Notes: generated by a model not told the origin, from the sequence alone. 64,000 nt of DNA from Lomentospora prolificans (GCA_029532625.1 JARFXM010000009.1:4092001-4156000), one strand, 5' to 3'. Counted from the first letter of the stretch, positions 1 to 13,110 are shown. Numbers and translations: made by a program.

Positions 1-1072
1 GCAAGTGCAAGTATCTCCTTCAGTTTGTCTAGCTGTAGCTCGGCGCTCACATAACCTCTAATATAACCTCTTGTAGGAGGGATAAGAGATGAACGACCCT
101 ACCTGACACTACGAGACCTGCGAGACCACACAACTGGATGCCCACCCCTTTATTCCCTGCAAATATAAGTGTCCATCTGATACCCGGCACGACAAAACGC
201 ATCCTCCCTAAACTAATCTCGCGTCAGGCTCCTCCTAGAAACGAGCCACGGAGACATTGCTGAGGGCCAGGAACCGCCGAGGCGTATAAGCATCTCGAGT
301 TTCACCTACGCCTCGCAAAGCAGCGGAACGCGCTCCCGGAATCTTCTTTTGGGCCTTTCGCATCTCTCGCTCCGTATCGATCATTGCATCCCGATCGCCC
401 GCGCTCTCGAATCCTCAGGACATGTCCCGTATCAAAACACAAACTGGTGACGGGAGTACGACATCAAACCGAAGAATAAGGGAGAGCACAATATCGGCGC
501 AAACTACAAATTCGCACATTGAGCACTGGAAAACATCCAATCCGAAACTGATCGTGTTAAACAACATAAATCGTTCTTTTCTTTTCCGTTCCTCTTCCTT
601 TCTGTAGCAGCTCTCCCCCCTTCTTTTCCTTCCCCGGCCTTCCGACCCCTTGCGACCCCTAAGTACACTTTGCAGACAGGAATATAATAAACTTTTCACT
701 TCCTCCGGCCAAGCATCTCCTATTGCTCTCTCGCCGCCAAAACGATGCAACAAAAGACTAGTAGAACGTTCTAGGAAAAGACGGCTAGTAAAATATGTCC
801 CTGCCGGGGACATGTTGTTTTGGTATCACTACAATACGGACTGCGACCGAAGCACTCCGGCTTCCCAACCCCCGCGAGACGGACCCGGACAGTCTAGACA
901 GCTCGGTATCACTACTCGCTCCAAATATGCTTCCCATTCTTGCCGGCCTCGGTCACAGTCCGTATACATCCCAGCCATCGAAGTTATCCTCCTCTGTCAC
1001 GCTCCCGAGCCTCGCTTCGGGACTGGGTCCACCACGATTAGGAGCAAATTCTGTTCGCAACTCTTGACCAAG

Positions 1073-4000
1073 TCACAATTCGTCCTCCTCCAACTCTGAC
1101 GGCTTCAGCAGACCGCCAACCTTCGCTCGGCGCTCCAGATCAGCGGCTTTAGCATCCCGCTCCTGTTGCTCCTTCTCCACGATGTAGAGCTCGGCATTGT
1201 CGCCGGCAAATTCCTTGAGAGAGATGAGGAAGTCTCGCAGGTTGAGACGGAACTTGTCGTACTGCGTGTTAAACGCAAAGAGGTTCTCCACAAATGACGC
1301 GATTTGTGCCCTGCTAATGTTAGTCTGCGGCAACTAGGGCCATCGTTGATGTGGAGGTGTGCACTTACGGCTGGAGATTAGGGAAGGCATTCTTCATCTG
1401 AGACGCGACAAAGTTGGCCAAGAACTCCTTGTTGCCGGTGCCCGGCTGGGCTTCCGTGGGAGGATAGATCGGTCCCTGAATCTTTGGAGAGGTACCGTCA
1501 GCGGGGCTGACGAAGTAGAACAACCTCATCAAGAGCATTGACTGCGTCTTGAAACCGGCCTTGTGATCGGGGTCAGTCACGACGTAGAAGATATCCTGTA
1601 GGATGGGCACAAAGAATTGCTGGAAGAACATGTTGGAGGTCTGCACATCAGTCTTGTCGGCAATGTTGTTAATAAGCTCCAGACACATGTTAAGACCAGC
1701 GGCCTCGACATCTCGGTTGTCGTGCTTGAAAGCCCACGAGCACGAGTCGATAACGAACTTGAACTGCCGGTTATCAAGCTTGAGCAGAGCCGGGAAGCAG
1801 TGGAGGTTGATCGCCCTCAGTAGGTTAAAGAACTCTACGCGGTGCTCGGGGAATTCGGAAAAGTCCTTGTTGATCATTTCGAGCGTGCACTCAAAGACAT
1901 TCTCCATGATGATGGGAATTTGGTCCTCCATAAGAGACTGGAGCGGCATGATGTCAGTTACAATTACGTTACGGGACACTTTTGGGCACTGTCCCCTGTC
2001 AAACTTACAGAAAGCTTAGAGGTAATGGCGGACATTGCCTTGAGAACTTCGGCATCTCGAGCTCCAGGCACGTTTCGGTTGTAATCCACCAGGACCGAGT
2101 CCAAGAGGGGAGGGACCATCTGTAGCCTGACCGCTTGTAGGTCCTCAGCCTTCTCGACGTACGTCTCGATGAGTTTCAGAACTTCTTTCTTGATGGTGCG
2201 CAGACCTCGAACTTTGGGCATCTTGGTCGCGATTTCGCCATCCTTAGCCACTGCCTCCGAGATGAGTGTGCTAGCGGCGCGATACATCTGGAGCATGTCG
2301 TGATAAATCTTGCCAATCTGAGGATAGAAGTAAGGGCCAATAGAGGTGCAAGCAGACACATTCGTCTTCATGATGTTGCCAATAACCTTGATCGTCTCGG
2401 CATCCTGGAGGATGGCGGGGTTAATAGTAGCCTGCTTGATAATCTCGTCCCAAGCAGCGTTGGGTAGAGCCATAAGGTCGGCCAGCAATCGCTCCTGTTG
2501 TGGCTTGCTACCCTGGGCAGCCACCATGTAGCCACATGCCTCATAAAAGGTGTGGACCTGCTGGGGCGTAAGATCGCAAGTAATCTTGTGCAGATTCCGA
2601 ATAATTTCCTCGATGAATGGCTCCTGCTCGCTCGGCTGGAGCGCCACGAAGTGGCGTCGACACTGCCTCGCGATCTTGATGAAAGTGTCGCAAGCCATGT
2701 CCTGGACACCTGGATTCGGAGGAGCGGGAGTGTTAGTAAATTTTGTGAGGCGGGTATAGCACTGATTAGTAGAATAATAGACGTACCTTCGTGGGATTCG
2801 TGCATGAACTCGAAAAGCTTGTTCACCACCGTCTTAAGGAACTTCCAATGCGCCTTCAAGAACCGAGGATATTGGCCAACAATGTACATGATATTACTGG
2901 CAACAACGGCCTTGTTATCTTTTCCTCGCTTCATCTCCGTTAGGCCAAGGAGGTCCTTGATAACCGTAACTAGGAAACGCTTTTCCGTCTCCTCGTTCAT
3001 GGCCAAGGAAATGGAGCCAATGGCCCAGCACAAAACATTGCAGTTGTGCCATGACCATTCAGAGTTGTCTACCTGCCTCGCCAACTTCTCTGTCATGATG
3101 TTCTCCGTATCGACGACATCGAGATGTGTGAGGTAAACGAGACATTCGCGGATGGTCTTGTAGAGCTGGACAGTATCGCTTTCCTTGACGAATTCTCGCA
3201 CGATCTCTCCCTCATCGTTCTCCACAATGAGCACCTCCTCTGGCCTAACCATTTTCTCGATCATAACAACTCGTAGGTTGGAAAGGATCTCGGTGTATTT
3301 GTGCTTTCGGAGGGGATAGTTCATCAAGAGAGCGGGGTTGGGAGCGCCGCCGCCGGAGATGCCAGATCCCATGCCCATAAGAGGGTTCAAATCTGTGGCC
3401 GGGAGCTGCTGCATCTCCTCGTAGAGGTCTTGTACGAGCTTGAGCCAGTAATCCAGGCAGATCTTGAAGATTTCTCGGTCGTCGATCTGGGATATCCGGA
3501 TCAAGTAGAAGTGGCCGTGAGATAGGAAGTCGCGGTTCGGAAGATTCTCGATAAGCTAAGCAGAAAATGGTTAAAACCTTGGTACGATAGATGAGACTGA
3601 CGCGAGGACACTTGGAAAGAGGTAGGAAGGTCGCGTGAAAAGTTTGCCGGTGCACATACATTAAGGTGCATACTGAAAAAGTTGCACAAGAAGAGAGCAA
3701 GATTTTGGATAAACTCTTGATCTCGCGAGTTACTGTTGGGATAGGTCTCCTTCAGATCTAACGTGATGGGAATGATGTTGGAGATGGTGGTCAAGACTTC
3801 GGTGAACATCTTCACCAACTGCTCCTCATAGGTTGGCTGGCCCGGACCACCAGTCTGCAGACCACCAATCTCTGTCAGACACTGAAGTGTAACGTTTCGG
3901 AACTCGGGGACCTCGAGGAATCGGGTACGAAGGGTATCGATAAGGTTGGTCTCGAAGATGTAACCAAGCGGGATCCAGTTGCAGAATCGCAATAGGGTCT

Positions 4001-4944
4001 CGAGAGTAGCCTTGATCAGGCTGGGCTGGTTTGCCGTTGTGATAATCTCCTGGCAGAGCTGGAAAATTTGCGAAAACTCGGCACACATCGTTGTCTTCAG
4101 GTTCTTAGTCTTGGTCGACGTCATTTGCTCGGCCGAGTAGTCGAAAACTTCCTCCGAAAGAAGGCGGAGGATCGTCATGTTGTTTTCGCAGATCGAAAGG
4201 CTCGAGTGGCACGACGTAATGATTTCATTGATGAAACTGGGCCACTGATGAGGCCATTCCTGCTTCAATACCGACACGAGCACGAGGTTCAACTTGTTCA
4301 ACAAGGTCTTTTGGGTTCGGAGAGACTCTTCGGAGCTAGAGCACTGGATGATAAACTGGACAATGAAGTTTCGAATACCTGTAAATAGTGAGCATCTTAG
4401 CTGTCGGGCGCCATGCGAACCCTCGGCGCACACCGATAAAGAGCAGCCTACCTTGGCATTGTTCACGTGGAAGGACCTTCCACCTAGTCATAATAACATG
4501 GTCGAGGACCTGGAGGCCCAAATCTAATTGCCAGATACGTGTCAGTGATTGCATATCCCTCCCAATACACTACATCGTGCGCTGGAGAGAAACATTGTTG
4601 TCTACACGGGCCCGAGACGTACATTTTGTTTGCGGGTAGCTTGCGTCGGACAGAATCTTGTCGACCATGAGCCAAGCATCAGGGTCTTCTTTGAACTGGA
4701 GCAGGGCGAGGTTAGTTTTGCTTGCTAGATGCTAGGCGGCTCAGCGAAGATCGGGAGGGGCGGGCGTACTTGGTTAAGTCGAGCTTGTGCTACTTTTTGC
4801 TACGCGAAGAGGAAAAAAAAAAAGTGTTAGCATGACGAATCGCGACGGAAAGGGCTCCGGGAGATGCAAAATGCATACCTGCTCGCCGCGACCTTCGTAG
4901 AAGTCGCGGACAAGACTGTCCAGCTCCTCAATGGAGACAGCCAT
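1073..4944 (-). CDS. CRM1: Exportin-1 (CRM1/XPO1; KapK of Aspergillus)
   Basis: Karyopherin-beta that carries leucine-rich NES cargo out of the nucleus with Ran-GTP. Nine exons can be joined: 4944-4879, 4799-4770, 4695-4623, 4523-4452, 4378-3660, 3555-2787, 2709-2009, 1937-1369 and 1310-1073. They sum to 3237 nt, or 1078 aa, the usual length for CRM1. The start MAVSIEELDSL sits in the first exon, and the second exon is only 30 nt. Hallmarks include WPHQWPSFINEI near the N-terminus, the NES-groove stretch KRGKDNKAVVASNIMYIVGQ, VQDMACDTFIKIA, and an acidic tail ending ELEEDEL. The residue aligned with leptomycin-reactive Cys528 of human CRM1 is Thr526. All introns follow GT..AG. Identification is very secure; the two smallest 5' exons are the least certain part but restore the conserved sequence exactly. 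Confidence 0.97.
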
Positions 4945-6562
4945 GATCGCAGCGATGGGGAAATGGCAGGGAAGTTGAAGACCAGTTTGCGAATGCGGGG
5001 TTTGGCAAAGGGTTGGCCAGTGTCAGATGGAGGGAGGGATTAGGCGATCGGATGGTTGTTGGAAGTAGAGAGAGTGCTCTCTATGTTGGAGGGAGATTTC
5101 GAGGGTTCAAAAAGTTGGTGAGGGGTTGGAGGCTGCGAGCGGAAGGTGCAGTGCAGAAGCAGATAGCATCAGGTAGAGGGAGGTGAGGTGGTGTTCAATG
5201 GCGGGGACCAGGCAGGCCGATTTTTGTCAGCCGAGCGAGCAGCAGCGAAAGTGGGTGTCTATGTTAAAGTATTGGGTACTTGTCCTGCCAGACGTGCCAA
5301 CCCAGGCCCGCGCCAGGTGCGAGAGGCTGGCTCTCTCAAAGCGCAGCGGGTTGTTGGTGGGTAGCGTCTCTGAAACCCCCATGCCTCAGGAGCTCCAAAG
5401 TCTCGAGACCTTCCGTGGAGCATCCTCTCAGTGGGTAGCCAGCCAGTGGCGCATCCGACCTGAGTTGTTCATTGATGTGATGTTGCCGCGGGGTCTGGCT
5501 GCCGTGGAAACCACACACTGCTCGAGGGTTATCATTTGTAAATATTACACGCTTAGCGGCGCACCCCCCAGATAAATTCTGCCTGCGAGTCAAACCGAGA
5601 CCTGGAGGCTATCACCAAAGCATGGAATTTAAAAGTAGTGAAGAATCATTCTACGAATTATGTGTGGGGGCTAGAAACTGGAAATTAGAGTGATTTACTC
5701 GACAAATGGAAGGAAAGAACCTTTGAAGCATCAAGATTACAAATCGAGTACCAGAAGTTTATTAGTGCTTCGACGGATGAAAAGAAGACTCCATCCCACA
5801 GCTCCGAGATGCCATCGTCACTGGCTGCTCTAGCGCCAGCTATCTCAATATTTGGTCTGTAGGCAGAAGTGAGGTACCTGGTACTTCGGCATCGTGTGGG
5901 CCAGCATGCTCCAAACCGTGCATCCACGAATTCTTCGTTTTCCCTCACATCCATAGGATATGGCTGCGCGTTACCGCTCAAAAAGTCAGCCAGGTCTCCA
6001 GTTGTGCGTACCTCGAGTCACCCCACATCTAATTTGCCTTCTTCGGTCTGAAGCGAAGCTGTTAGCTGCGTGTTTGGTATGAAACTGCGAAGCTGCCGGG
6101 CCCAACCATGGCCAACAGCCCAATCTCGAGTAGGCATAATTCACAGCATTGATGACCTACACTATGCATTCGCTGGTGTTCCCATTGTATCTATGGCGCC
6201 AAGTAGAGTATTGTGCAGCTGGAGAGATGGGATGGCGGATCCGGGCTGGACAGAATCCATCGCCGAGCCACTCCGGTCGGTTGGTTCGTTCCCCACGTCA
6301 TGTCACCTGTTATGCCGCGAGTCTTGCCAAGACTGGACCCGCCCCGGCACCGTTGGTGTTCATGCTTCCACCGACGGTTACAGAATTTTATGGAAACGGG
6401 CTGGGTCGCTAGGGGACAAAAGTCATTGCGATGCATCTGATGAATTCCCAGGAACTATATACGTTTAGGTACCGTCTAGCTGTCTTTAAAAAGGACAAAA
6501 GTTAACCACTAATCCTGACTTTTGACTATCGTCTTGCACGCTTTTCATACACCGCATTATAG

Positions 6563-8165
6563 TCAAGGTTTACTATAACCGAGTTCCGCAAGGCCCTCCT
6601 TAAGCGCAGTGAGGGCCTTGTCGATATCCGTCCGGGAAGGGTCCAACTAGCACATGTTAATCGATTTTCACTAGAGGAGCCGTAGTACTAGAAGGGGTAA
6701 CTTACCACACTGACACCCATGTGGCCGAATCGAATGTACTTGGAGGCAATTTCCTTGTGAATGCCACCAGCAAAGACAACACCCTTCTTTCCTAGAATGG
6801 GGAGGAGATCGGTGGCTTTAACAGACTCAGGGAGGTACATAGCCGTCATTCCGTGGGCCTGGTCTTCGGTGTTCGCGGCAACCTGCTGAAGACCGAGGGC
6901 GGTAACGGCCTGCTTGATTTTGTCGGACGCCTGACGATGGGCGGCAAATCGTTCCGCAAGAGGCTTGGCGAGGATCTGAGTAAGAGAAGTGTGAAGAGCG
7001 CGAACAAGTTGGGGAGAGGGAGTGGCGAAGTACGAGGGCTTTTTAGCTTCATAGTTCTTCATAACTAAAGCACAAGTGTATTAGTATTTGTCCGGTGTGC
7101 TGTGGTTGGATTTGCTAAGGCGAGATACGATGCTGGAGATGAGACATACTAGGAGTCCAGTTCTTCATAGAGGCGAAGTAGGAAGCGGGAGGGGACTTCC
7201 TGCTCTGGAACTTCTCCATAGCCTTGCCGCTGAACATGGAGATGGAGAGACCAGCGGGACAGCCAATGGCCTTTTGGCTAGCGGTAACGACACCGTCCAA
7301 TTTCCAGTCATCAAAGGCAATCTCCTCACAAGCGACGCTGCAAACACCGTCGACAATGATGAGAGTCTCTGGGGAGACCTTGTGAACGAGTTCGGAGAGT
7401 TTCTTCAGCTCGCTAAGTACACCAGTCGAAGTGTCGACGTGGGTGACGGTGAGGACTTTGTACTTCTTAGCCGACAGCGCCTTCTCGATTTCGTCAAGCT
7501 GCGGTCGCGAGCCGGGAGCGGAGGTGATCTTGGTGACGTTGGCACCGTAGGTCGTGAGGCAATCCGCGAAACCGTCGCTGAAGTAGCCGGACTGGAGAAC
7601 GAGGACGTCCTCGCCGGCTTCGACGAGGTTAGCGGCGACAAGATCCCATCCAAGAGTACCAGAGCCGGAGATGACGAAGGGTTGTGCGGCCGGATCGGTG
7701 GTCTGGAAGAGCTTGCGGAGCAGAGAAAGGGTCTCGCCGAAGACTGATACGAAGCCGGGGCCGACATGGCTCTCGCTGTTGGACTTTAATTAGCACGATC
7801 CTTCCATTTTTTTTTTAAAGAAAGCCGAACGGTTAGCGGCGGGGTAAGAGGTGTTGAGCGCGCGGGGTTGTCGCAGTTACCTGAAGTGGCTCATAGACTG
7901 GAGGACAGCATCGTCAAACTCGATGGGCCCGGGGATCAGGAGGGCGGGGTGAGCAGGTTGGGTAGACATCTTGAGCGCGGGGTTCGTGTTAAGCTGTGAG
8001 GAAGATTGTCAATTGAGGCGGCGCTATGGGATCTTTGACTCGGCAATACGTCACACGTACGGTTCCACGATAAAAGGCCGTTGAAGGAGCAATGCACTTA
8101 GATGATGATATAAAAGTAGAAGAGAAAGCACGTTGGACACTTGTTCGAGGAACTCGTGCCAGCAT
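6563..8165 (-). CDS. AGX1: Alanine-glyoxylate / serine-pyruvate aminotransferase
   Basis: PLP-dependent class V aminotransferase that converts glyoxylate and alanine to glycine and pyruvate. The core exons are 7969-7881, 7775-7150, 7064-6706 and 6646-6563, giving 385 aa from MSTQPAHPALL. The PLP lysine lies in VVTASQKAIGCPAG and the cofactor-loop motif is SGSGTLGWD. An upstream exon (8165-8061) splices in frame across an intron at 8060-7994. It adds 43 residues starting MLARVPRTSVQRAFSS, rich in Arg and Ser with no acidic residue, typical of a mitochondrial presequence. The long form is 428 aa. The C-terminus, GYSKP, is not a clear peroxisomal signal. Family assignment is secure. Using the distal start in the mitochondrial form is inference from the open, in-frame splice. 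Confidence 0.93.
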
Positions 8166-9385
8166 GGAGGAAAACTTAAGCGTAGGGCGGGCTTTGTAAT
8201 GCCGGAGGGGTGCCGGAGGTCGGAGGCGACCGGTGTGGGCGACTGCAGCAAGCGTGGTGCCGAGAGGGGTAAAAACTGGAGGAGGGATTGATGGATGATT
8301 CACGTTCAGAGAAGAATCCCACTGGACGATTTGCACACGCACTTGGATGGATTAAGTCCTCAAGGGGGGAGGGGAAGTCTAGTGCGAGCTGGCAGGCCTT
8401 TACCCGTATTGCATCAGCTGGAGGGATTCAGAAAACAGCTGTAGAGTAGGTTTTGACAAATCAAATCCGAACCTTGGGATTTGACTGACCAACAGCAGAC
8501 GACTGTCGGCAATGGCAGCACGGTCAATGGATTCGCGAGCCGAGGAATGTATCATTGATGGATACCACTAACGACGACCATTCAGACTATCGCCAGCTGG
8601 CAGCTGATCGCCAGCGACTCCAACAGCTCAAGCTAGCGTCAACTAACTTAACAGTGCACTCCCGAGGTCGCTTGAAAAGTACCTAGTAGCTCCACATCAA
8701 CTAGAGCCGATCAGAGCTCTGCTGGTTCGGGGTCGCGTCCTTCGTACTCCCCATTCCAGCAGTGGAAACAGGCCCAGGGTGGCCGAGACTCGGATGAGCA
8801 TCGAACTTGATAGAGAACGTGCAAAAGGTAACTTGCGAGCTGGTAGTGTCAATGCATCAGGATAAGCCAGCAGTCTCGGCCGAAATCTGTCCCTTGCGAG
8901 AGCGCACCCGCTAATGGGCGTCTTGTTACATTAACTGACACTGGAGCTATCAATCTCGCCCGCCCACATTGTGGGCGGTATCACTCAAGTCGGAAAGGCA
9001 AGTGATTCAATTATCGCCATCAATTAGATTGGAGATTAACAAGTTATTCAGCCTTCGGAATGCGATCCTTGAATACGCACAGCGAGGTTTAAGTGTAGAG
9101 GAGCTGCCTTGTGCATTGCAGCTTGAGTGTGGATGCAGTCAGCCAGCGATTGCAGTTCCTCTCCTATGGCGGGGTTTTCCGTGCTCAAGCCACCAAAGAG
9201 GCTTATCCTCCACTCAATGCCACTACAACTGCTTTAGGTAGCTCGCCAACGTCACCGACCTCTGTGAGCCAAACTTCTTGTCAATTGATCCCTCCCATCT
9301 CAACTTTGCGCCCGATCCCCGGAGCCCGCCAGCCCATCACTTCTCTTCCTCCAGACCCTACCCTGCCTAGTGCATCTCGGCTACA

Positions 9386-10160
9386 ATGGCATTCCTCATA
9401 CTAGTCATTGGCGACCTGCACATACCAGATCGCGCCCTGGATCTCCCCGCAAAGGTACTTGGCCCACCTGCACCGAGCTTGCCTGCGCCCTCGACCCATC
9501 TGCGCCTATAGCTAACCAAAAGCTTTCCGTCTGTTTGTAGTTCAAGAAACTTCTGGCCCCCGGAAAGATAAGCCAGACCCTCTGCCTCGGCAACCTCACC
9601 GACAAAACCACGTACGAATACCTCCGCTCTATCACCCCCGACCTGAAGATTGTCAAGGGTCGCTACGATGTAGAGGCCACCTCCCTCCCCCTCACGCAAG
9701 TCGTCTCCCACGGTTCCCTCCGTATCGGTTTCCTCGAAGGCTTCACCCTCGTCTCCAACGAACCCGACCTGCTCCTCGCGGAGGCCAACCGGCTCGATGT
9801 TGACGTTCTTTGCTGGGGTGGCACCCACAAGTTCGATGCCTTTGAGTATATGGACAAGTTCTTTGTGAACCCCGGGAGTGCGACGGGCGCCTTTACTACG
9901 GGGTGGGCTGAGGGAGGAGAACCCACCCCGAGCTTCTGCCTGATGGATGTGAGTTTTTTGGGCCCTATCAGTCGGCAAGGACGCAGTCCGAGTCACTCGC
10001 CACCAGGTGTTGTACTAACTTCGATATGCTCGTATAGGTACAGGGAATTTCCCTGACTCTTTACGTTTACCAACTACGGAAAGACGAAGAGGGGAATGAG
10101 AACGTCGCTGTGGAGAAGGTCACCTATACTAAACCAGTCGAACCCTCTGCAGGTGCGTGA
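9386..10160 (+). CDS. VPS29: Retromer subunit VPS29
   Basis: Subunit of the retromer cargo-recognition complex, which returns receptors from endosomes to the Golgi. Three exons (9386-9454, 9541-9948, 10038-10160) encode 199 aa. The calcineurin-like phosphoesterase fold is visible in GDLHIPDR at the N-terminus, KFKKLLAPGKI, GTHKFDAFEYMDKFFVNPGS and the C-terminal TLYVYQL strand. Several metal-pocket residues of metazoan VPS29 are replaced: the GDFD motif reads GRYD and GHTH reads GGTH. This agrees with a scaffold role rather than catalysis. The length is slightly above the human 182 aa because of a short C-terminal extension. Splice sites are canonical and all exon joins keep frame. Confidence 0.96.
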
Positions 10161-10865
10161 GACGAACGGAAATGAAGAGAGTAGGGTTAAAGTGTCGAGG
10201 GAGATGGAAAGCACCCATATACATAGCTCTATACCCCGTAATGAGAAGCGACATAGTGACTTGCTTCACGATGGTTATCATAGCCGGGCAACCGACGCCC
10301 TCGCCAACACGCTCATCTGTTTGCGTCTGGATCGATTTGCCTGGTACTTTTTGCTCGCGGGCTTTTTCGTCTGTTCTAACTCCTTCCCAACGCTGTGCCT
10401 GATGCGTCATGGGGGTGCACTCGCAATTCATCATCTAATAGTCCAGACGACGATTCCGCGTGGACCATACCATGATTTGGGCGCTTCTGGGGGAGAGCTA
10501 ATGTCTATTATGCTATACACCGCTTCGTTTCATATTCAAAGCCAAAGTAGAGATACAAAGGAATCAGCATTCATTACAGACCTAAGAAAACATTCTAAAA
10601 ATGACAAGTATTAAATCGTATCCCCAAACAATAGAATAAACCAAAGAGAAACAAGCACCGTCGCTATGAGTTTGCTGAAGTGGTTGTTGCACGCATATCA
10701 TTCTGTCATGAGCAAGGAAGACGAATGCGCCTTGAAGCGTAAAAAAGGATCCCATGGTATCAAGAAAAGAAAAACACATAAGGACTAAGTGCATGGCCTC
10801 CCCTTCTTTTCCGGAGTTTCGTCGTAATTAATCGTTTCTCACATCCTCCACAGACTTGTCACAAC

Positions 10866-13110
10866 CTACAGCATGGTGCTCTTCCTCCTCGATGCTCGTT
10901 CCCTAGCCGCCGCCGCGATACTTGAATCGACGGCCCCTTGCGCAGACGAGGCGTCTCCAAGGTCTTGCTTCGGTCGACGACCGACATGCATAGATGTCCG
11001 TTTCCTCGATGGCTTCGCCATCTCCTCTTTCTCAAGGCTCAACTCGGTATGGACGGCCGTCGACACCCGTCTTGAAACACGCGGCTTGCGTGCGGTTGTC
11101 TCGGAAGTGCTCCCATCACCGCTGCTTGTATCTGGAGAGTTACTGGGGAACTCGTAGATATCAAGGCTACTGCTCTCTGAAGTAGTTGTAGAGTTGATTG
11201 AGATGTCGAGGCTATCATCGGATGCCTTGCTCGGAGTGTCGGGCGCCGGGTGGACATCGATGCTTTCCTTCAACAAGACCGAAGACCGTCTCTTGCGTCT
11301 CTCTGTAACCACAGAGCTTGGTAGAGCATCGTCGACAGTGCTCTTTTGCGCAAGAGGGCTCGCAAGGAGATCGTTATTCGCCGGTTCGGGCGCCGGTGTG
11401 CTCTGCTTGGACGACCCTCCGGCGGCGGAGTCACGTTTGCCTTGTGATGTCATGGCTGCCAATTCCTCCGCCAAGAGACTGCTCGTTCTACGGTACTTGC
11501 CCTCGCCCGTAACTGCATCGACCAGTTCTTTCGTCGGTCGCCTCATTTTGTCCCGCAGGTTGGGCTCGGCGTAGCTAACGGGGGCCCGGGCACGTCGGCT
11601 AGGGCGCGTGGTCTCGCCTTTCCAGGAGATGTCGGCGGGTGGAGGGGTGTCATTTGACTCGGCTTGGTGTTTAGGTTCAGGGGAGGGAGACAGAAGGTTC
11701 GCTTCGAGGGTAGCGACAGGTTCGGCGACGGGCTCGGGCTCGGGAACTGGCGTGACGACGACCTCCGTAGTTGCAAGCACGGGCTTCTCTTTGATGACGA
11801 TGACGGGAGTGATGTCCTTACTTCTTGTCGATCGTTTCGTTATGTCTTCTTTACTTGGTTTCGACTTGATCGGCTTCTCGTCCGACGCGGACCCCTTCTT
11901 CCCTGTTGGTTTTTTCGGAGAAGAAATGTCCTCATTTGTACTCTTGGCAGCAAGAGGCTTCCGGGCAGTCGTGGGGGCTAGGACGGGGGTAACCGATGGT
12001 TCTCGGGACTCACGCCTCATAGCCGCAAGTTCCCTGAGCGTCTTGCCGCCAGTCCTTTCCTTTGAAATGGCTGACTTTCTTCTGGCAGTGGCAAGCAGTG
12101 GTACCGATGAGACGTTCGCCGAGGTCATAACCTCCGGCTCTTCCCTGGCCCCAAGTTTCCGCTTCGACCCGGTCTTAACGGGCACGGAGGCGGAGAGGTC
12201 TTGAGACGGTTCGTGACGGGTGGGCAATGGGGCCGTGGCAGTGATAGGCGAAGGCTCTCCGACTGGCTCCGGCTTGGCTGGCCGTATTCGTGGTGCGGAA
12301 GGCTTCGGTTCCGCCTTCTTGGTGTCTAAGTCGGCGGTTTCTTTTGGCGTAGGTGGCTTGGAAGGTGATTCAGGCGCCACAGAGCAGTCTTCGTCAACAA
12401 ATCTTGATACCGGCGGAGGGCCAATATCAGAAGAGCCCGAGACATCGGCTGATTCTACGTCAGAGCGAAGCGCCATGATATCCTCGCTGCTATTGAGAGA
12501 GTTAGCATATCCGGAGACGGAGGGAAGACTGTAAGCAGAACCTACTCTAGCGTCGGCCTCGGGTACGCCCTATGTTCCTGGATGGGCGTCAATCTACCCT
12601 CATCTCTCGCCCTAGCCTCGGCCTCCTTTGCCAGATCCCTAAGCGACTTTCTAGGACTCCTCTTCGTCAAGCTAGTCCTATGCTGTGTTGCTCGCCTGCC
12701 GATAGCGTCTCGCCTCTTCGCTGGAGGCTCAAGGCCCAAACCAGACAGCATGTGTCCCCATTCTACCAGCTGCTCCTCGAGCTTAGCCTTAATTTCCAAG
12801 GCGTGGTCTGCTATCCTATGGGCCTTGCTATTCTCGACCTCCTTCTCCATCTGGAGGATCTGGCTGCGAAGCTCTAAGTTCTCCGAGAGCATACGAGCGC
12901 ATTCATTTTCGAGGTGGCGGATCTTAAGAGATTGTGTGGAGTTTACGCGGGCGAGATCTCGGTTCTGGCGTAGAAGCTTTCTGCGGACTAAATTATTGCG
13001 AATAGGCGACGGTTAGAACTGAACGGCAGCGGCAGAGAAAGAAGCGGACTGTATTCCTTACGCGTTTCGTAGCTATCCGCTGGCTGTGGTGGATCATTTA
13101 ATCTCGCCAT
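10866..13110 (-). CDS. SGO1: Shugoshin, protector of centromeric cohesin
   Basis: Three exons (13110-13062, 12987-12546, 12489-10866) encode 704 aa. The N-terminus after MARLNDPPQP forms a basic coiled coil (RKLLRQNRDLARVN, then heptads to about residue 100), as in the Shugoshin_N domain that binds PP2A. Around residue 455 lies the conserved Shugoshin_C basic box, RRARAPVSYAEPNLRDKMRR followed by PTKELVDAV, which binds phosphorylated histone H2A. The rest is long, low-complexity and rich in Ser, Pro, Lys and Thr. The family protects cohesin and senses tension at kinetochores. A DASH subunit gene lies about 5 kb away. The length fits other filamentous-fungal shugoshins. Both introns are canonical, with a CTAAC branch point in the second. 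Confidence 0.93.

Noticed and set aside
10096..10614. 172-codon plus-strand frame overlapping the end of VPS29
   Set aside because: Overlaps the last VPS29 exon in another frame and has no features of its own.
11608..12204. 198-codon plus-strand frame
   Set aside because: Antisense to the low-complexity part of shugoshin.
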